Source of the DNA: Actinomycetes bacterium
GTDB taxonomy: Bacteria; Actinomycetota; Humimicrobiia; JAHJRV01
Direction: 5' to 3'
Assembly (NCBI GenBank): GCA_030640275.1
Contig: DAOWJR010000069.1
Location: 1-6,946 of the forward strand
DNA length: 6,946 nucleotides
The notes under the pieces are model-generated. The model was given only the letters and a program-made list of their open reading frames with translations, did not search any database and was not told where the DNA came from. Position 1 is the stretch's first letter. The number at the start of each line of letters is the position of its first letter. Shown one piece after another: positions 6,396 to 6,946 of the stretch. Made by a program: the position numbers and the translations under genes.

Positions 6396-6946
6396 CTAAT
6401 TCCCTTAGTTATTTGAGTAGTAAAACGATAACCAACTCCATAAACAGTTTCTATATAACTCGGATCGCTGGGGTTTGGCTCGATTTTAGCACGCAAATTC
6501 CGTATATGAACATCAATATTGCGTTCATATCCTTCAAATACACTACCCTGTAAATTATTAAGCAACTCAAGACGTGAAAAAACCTGACCAGGTTTTGACA
6601 TTAATGTAGTTAACAGGTCAAATTCAGAAGGTGTTAAGTCAACATGCTTCTCTCCTACTGTTACAATACGACTTTTACGATTCAGTGTTATATCTGCTGC
6701 ACGTAATATTTCTTGTTTAGTTGATTTTTTACCTGTACGACGCAATACAGCGCGAATTCTTGCTGTAAGTTCACGCATACTAAATGGTTTCGTAATATAA
6801 TCATCTGCACCCATTTCAAGTCCTAAAATTTTATCACTTTCTTGCAATTTAGCAGTTAAGATGATAATAGGAATATCTGATTCCTTACTGTAAACTCGAA
6901 TAAATTCATATCCGCTCATTTCTGGCATCATTAGATCTAAAATTAC
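6392..6946 (-). CDS. OmpR/PhoB-family response regulator (5' partial)
   Basis: The coding frame stays open to the window edge; the visible part is 184 codons of a protein usually about 225-240 long, so the start lies beyond 6946. The ATG at 6929-6931 is internal and not the true start, because the codons just upstream read V-I-L-D-L-M-M-P-E-M-S-G, placing the phosphoacceptor Asp at 6935-6937. The rest of the receiver follows: switch Thr in IIILTAK, GADDYITKPF with the conserved Lys, then a short linker. The winged-helix DNA-binding domain is complete (LTPSEFDLLTTLMSKPGQVFSR, shown here only as LTPSEFDLL, then ERNIDVHIRNLRAKIE and ETVYGVGYRF). It is co-transcribed with, and overlaps by four bases, the histidine kinase that is its evident partner. 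Target genes are unknown; the facing 128-residue membrane protein is a candidate. Confidence 0.95.
   Translation of the reverse strand, partial: VILDLMMPEMSGYEFIRVYSKESDIPIIILTAKLQESDKILGLEMGADDYITKPFSMRELTARIRAVLRRTGKKSTKQEILRAADITLNRKSRIVTVGEKHVDLTPSEFDLLTTLMSKPGQVFSRLELLNNLQGSVFEGYERNIDVHIRNLRAKIEPNPSDPSYIETVYGVGYRFTTQITKGIR

Overview
The window comes from an A+T-rich bacterial chromosome. Bacterial origin is supported by Shine-Dalgarno motifs (a perfect AGGAGG before the 128-residue gene), an OmpR/PhoB-type two-component pair and a rho-independent terminator. An AmmeMemoRadiSam fragment and a GPH-type permease beside a clostridial/atribacterial-looking endonuclease III suggest an anaerobe, perhaps from an uncultured low-G+C phylum. 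I cannot name the organism from sequence alone.

Left part (1-3404). The window opens on the last 34 codons of an AmmeMemoRadiSam radical SAM enzyme. Its stop overlaps the GTG start of a GPH-family (sugar:cation symporter-like) permease by four bases. The permease converges on endonuclease III (nth, minus strand) with only six bases between the two stops. Nth is divergent from a second, unrelated major facilitator permease. These genes look intact.

Middle part (3405-4433). This is a decay zone. It holds two palindromic copies of a 16-base element exactly 20 bases apart, a short open frame resembling the tail of a HEPN-domain protein, and a broken CUT1/MalK-type ABC ATPase. The ATPase has lost its Walker A and Q-loop region and carries damaged signature and H-loop motifs. 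The last ~100 bases hold stacked candidate regulatory elements in front of the next gene.

Right part (4434-6946). A 128-residue two-helix membrane protein of unknown function is followed by two hairpins. The second is a clear terminator that can serve both directions. Facing it on the minus strand is a two-component operon: an OmpR/PhoB-family response regulator (5' end outside the window, but the phosphoacceptor Asp is still visible) overlapping by four bases with a BaeS-like sensor histidine kinase. By eye, this part is richer in G+C than the left part. With the decay zone at the boundary, that is compatible with separate histories for the two halves. A working hypothesis, not proven here, is that the two-component pair controls the small membrane protein opposite it.
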